DNA of 64,000 bases from Bradyrhizobium sp. 1(2017) (lineage in GTDB: Bacteria > Pseudomonadota > Alphaproteobacteria > Rhizobiales > Xanthobacteraceae). Under the pieces are notes generated by a model, which saw nothing but the letters and a program-made list of their open reading frames with translations, was not told the origin of the DNA and did not search any database. Positions 62,588 to 64,000 of this stretch are shown here, one piece after another. Position numbers and translations under genes: made by a program. The first letter of the stretch is position 1; each line of letters begins with the position of its first letter. The DNA is taken from positions 6,220,001 through 6,284,000 of the forward strand of contig NZ_CP050022.2 of NCBI RefSeq assembly GCF_011602485.2, in the 5' to 3' direction.

Positions 62588-64000
62588 GCATCTTCGCCGA
62601 TCCGCGCTGGGGCGAGGCACTGTCGCATTTGCCCGATTATCTCGGCAACCACGTGCGGGTGAGCCTTGCGGCGCTCGCGCTTGGTCTTGTCGTCAGCCTT
62701 CCGCTGGCCATCCTTACGCGCAACCGCCCGGCGCCGCGCGGCATCCTGCTTGCGCTTGCCAGCATCGTGCAGACGGTGCCCGGACTTGCGCTGCTTGCGC
62801 TGTTCTATCCGCTGCTGTTGCTGGCGGCTTCGTTGACGCTCGCCTGGTTCGGCTTCTCCTTCTCCGCCTTCGGCTTCCTGCCGGCGGTGCTGGCGCTGGC
62901 GCTCTATTCGATGCTGCCGGTGCTGCGCAACGGCATCACCGGCCTCAATGGCATCGATGCCGCGCTGCTCGAAGCCGCCAAAGGCGTCGGCATGACCGCG
63001 CGGCAGTCCCTGGTCATGGTCGAGCTGCCGCTGGCGCTGCCGGTGATGATGGCGGGCATCCGCACCGCCGCCGTGTGGGTGATCGGCACGGCGACGCTGT
63101 CGACGCCGATCGGGCAGACCAGCCTCGGCAATTACATCTTCGCCGGGCTCCAGACCCAGAACTGGGTGCTCGTGCTGTTCGGCTGCATTGCCTCCGCCCT
63201 GCTCGCCCTTGCCGTGGACCAATTGCTCGGCCTGATCGAGAACGGCCTGCGCCAGCGCAGCCGTCTGCGCACAGCGCTCGGCGGCGTCGGGATCGCCACC
63301 CTCGTTGCTGCGGCGCTGGTTCCGACGATGGGACGCTCGTCTCAAGGCTATATCGTCGGCGCCAAGACCTTCGCCGAGCAATATGTGCTGTCGGCCCTGC
63401 TCAGGGATCGGCTGCAGGCGGCCGGCCTTTCCGCCAGTGCACGATCCGGCCTCGGCTCCAGCGTGATCTTCGCGGCGCTGAAGGCCGGCGACATCGATCT
63501 CTATGTCGATTATTCCGGCACGCTCTGGGCCAACCAGCTGCATCGCAGCGATATCAAGCCGCGGGCGGAATTGCTCGCGGAGCTGAAGACGGCGCTGGCC
63601 AGGGACAACATCACCCTGCTCGGCGAGCTCGGCTTCGAGAATGCCTATGCGCTGGTGATGCCGCGCAAGCGCGCCGAGGCGCTTGGCATCCGCACCATCG
63701 CCGATCTCGCCGCGCATGCATCGACGATGTCGATCGCCGGCGACTATGAATTCTTCTCGCGCCCGGAATGGGCCGCGCTGCAAAGGGCCTACGGCCTATC
63801 CTTCCGCGCGCAGCGCCAGATGCAGCCGGACTTCATGTATGCGGCGGTCGCCGGCGGCGAGGTCGACGTCATCGCCGGTTACACCAGCGACGGCCTGATC
63901 GCGAAATACGATCTCGTTGCGCTCGATGATCCCCGGCACGCGATCCCGCCCTACGATGCCATTGTGTTGCTCGCGCCCAAGCGCGCCGGCGACGAGCGGC
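62584..64000 (+). CDS. Fused ABC permease-solute-binding protein, OpuC/EgtU type (partial)
   Basis: An open frame of 472 codons that runs off the right edge. Residues ~15-230 are the permease: about six helices, with the coupling loop ALLEAAKGVGMTARQSLVMVELP. Then a further helix (~240-255) leads into a type II binding domain beginning YIVGAKTFAEQYVLSALL, with GLGSSVIFAALKAGDIDLYVDYSGTLW. This one-chain layout is known from OpuF and EgtU-type transporters (compatible solutes or ergothioneine). The start overlaps the ATPase stop as ATGA. The 3' end is missing. Confidence 0.9.
   Translation, partial: MSIFADPRWGEALSHLPDYLGNHVRVSLAALALGLVVSLPLAILTRNRPAPRGILLALASIVQTVPGLALLALFYPLLLLAASLTLAWFGFSFSAFGFLPAVLALALYSMLPVLRNGITGLNGIDAALLEAAKGVGMTARQSLVMVELPLALPVMMAGIRTAAVWVIGTATLSTPIGQTSLGNYIFAGLQTQNWVLVLFGCIASALLALAVDQLLGLIENGLRQRSRLRTALGGVGIATLVAAALVPTMGRSSQGYIVGAKTFAEQYVLSALLRDRLQAAGLSASARSGLGSSVIFAALKAGDIDLYVDYSGTLWANQLHRSDIKPRAELLAELKTALARDNITLLGELGFENAYALVMPRKRAEALGIRTIADLAAHASTMSIAGDYEFFSRPEWAALQRAYGLSFRAQRQMQPDFMYAAVAGGEVDVIAGYTSDGLIAKYDLVALDDPRHAIPPYDAIVLLAPKRAGDER

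Overview
The window looks like a chromosomal segment of a Bradyrhizobium-type alphaproteobacterium. The basis is the high GC content, the strongly alphaproteobacterial protein sequences, the very large number of ABC-type solute-binding proteins (ten, counting one fused domain), an isopropylmalate synthase, a glycogen operon next to a SemiSWEET sugar carrier, and several families of intergenic palindromes typical of that group. The genus is inferred from general familiarity with these families, not from a database search.

Layout. Positions 1-6270 are less GC-rich and island-like: a CadC-type regulator with TPR repeats, a membrane-anchored cyclic-nucleotide-binding protein, a tRNA-Ser 3'-end fragment, an excisionase-like gene overlapping a tyrosine-recombinase integrase, and an intact tRNA-Lys(CTT). 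Positions 6372-13381 are backbone: a Spy/CpxP-like periplasmic protein, an orphan TRAP binding protein, leuA preceded by a leucine-rich leader peptide, an SMP-30/gluconolactonase-type protein and a FAD oxidoreductase. Positions 13818-22608 hold a branched-chain-type ABC operon with a fused LivG-LivF ATPase, a UvrA paralog and an orphan Tat-exported binding protein. Positions 22721-32753 hold a Gfo/Idh/MocA dehydrogenase, a CmcJ-type oxygenase, and a probable organosulfur scavenging cluster (flavin monooxygenase, acyl-CoA-dehydrogenase-like flavoprotein, one ABC transporter and three binding proteins).

Positions 33071-39743 carry a Tyr/Gly-rich secreted protein, glgC-glgA-SemiSWEET, a DODA-type dioxygenase and a carboxylesterase-fold protein that lacks its serine nucleophile. 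Positions 39974-49996 carry a Baeyer-Villiger-type monooxygenase fused to an alpha/beta hydrolase, several small proteins, an RlpA-like lipoprotein, NAD-malic enzyme, a TctC-type binding protein and a large MscS-type channel. Positions 50923-57579 form a seven-gene minus-strand operon in which a branched-chain-type ABC transporter is translationally coupled to a polyphosphate kinase 2 and a patatin-like phospholipase. The right end has a Nudix hydrolase, a NitT/TauT-type ABC system interrupted by a cupin gene, and an OpuC/EgtU-like operon whose permease is fused to its binding domain and runs off the window.

The main theme is nutrient scavenging (amino acids, organosulfur compounds, carboxylates, quaternary amines) with carbon and phosphate storage. 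The observations most worth follow-up are the leucine leader/attenuator ahead of leuA, the liv-PPK2-patatin operon, the monooxygenase-hydrolase fusion with an altered fingerprint, the nucleophile-less esterase, and two palindrome families that sort by gene orientation.
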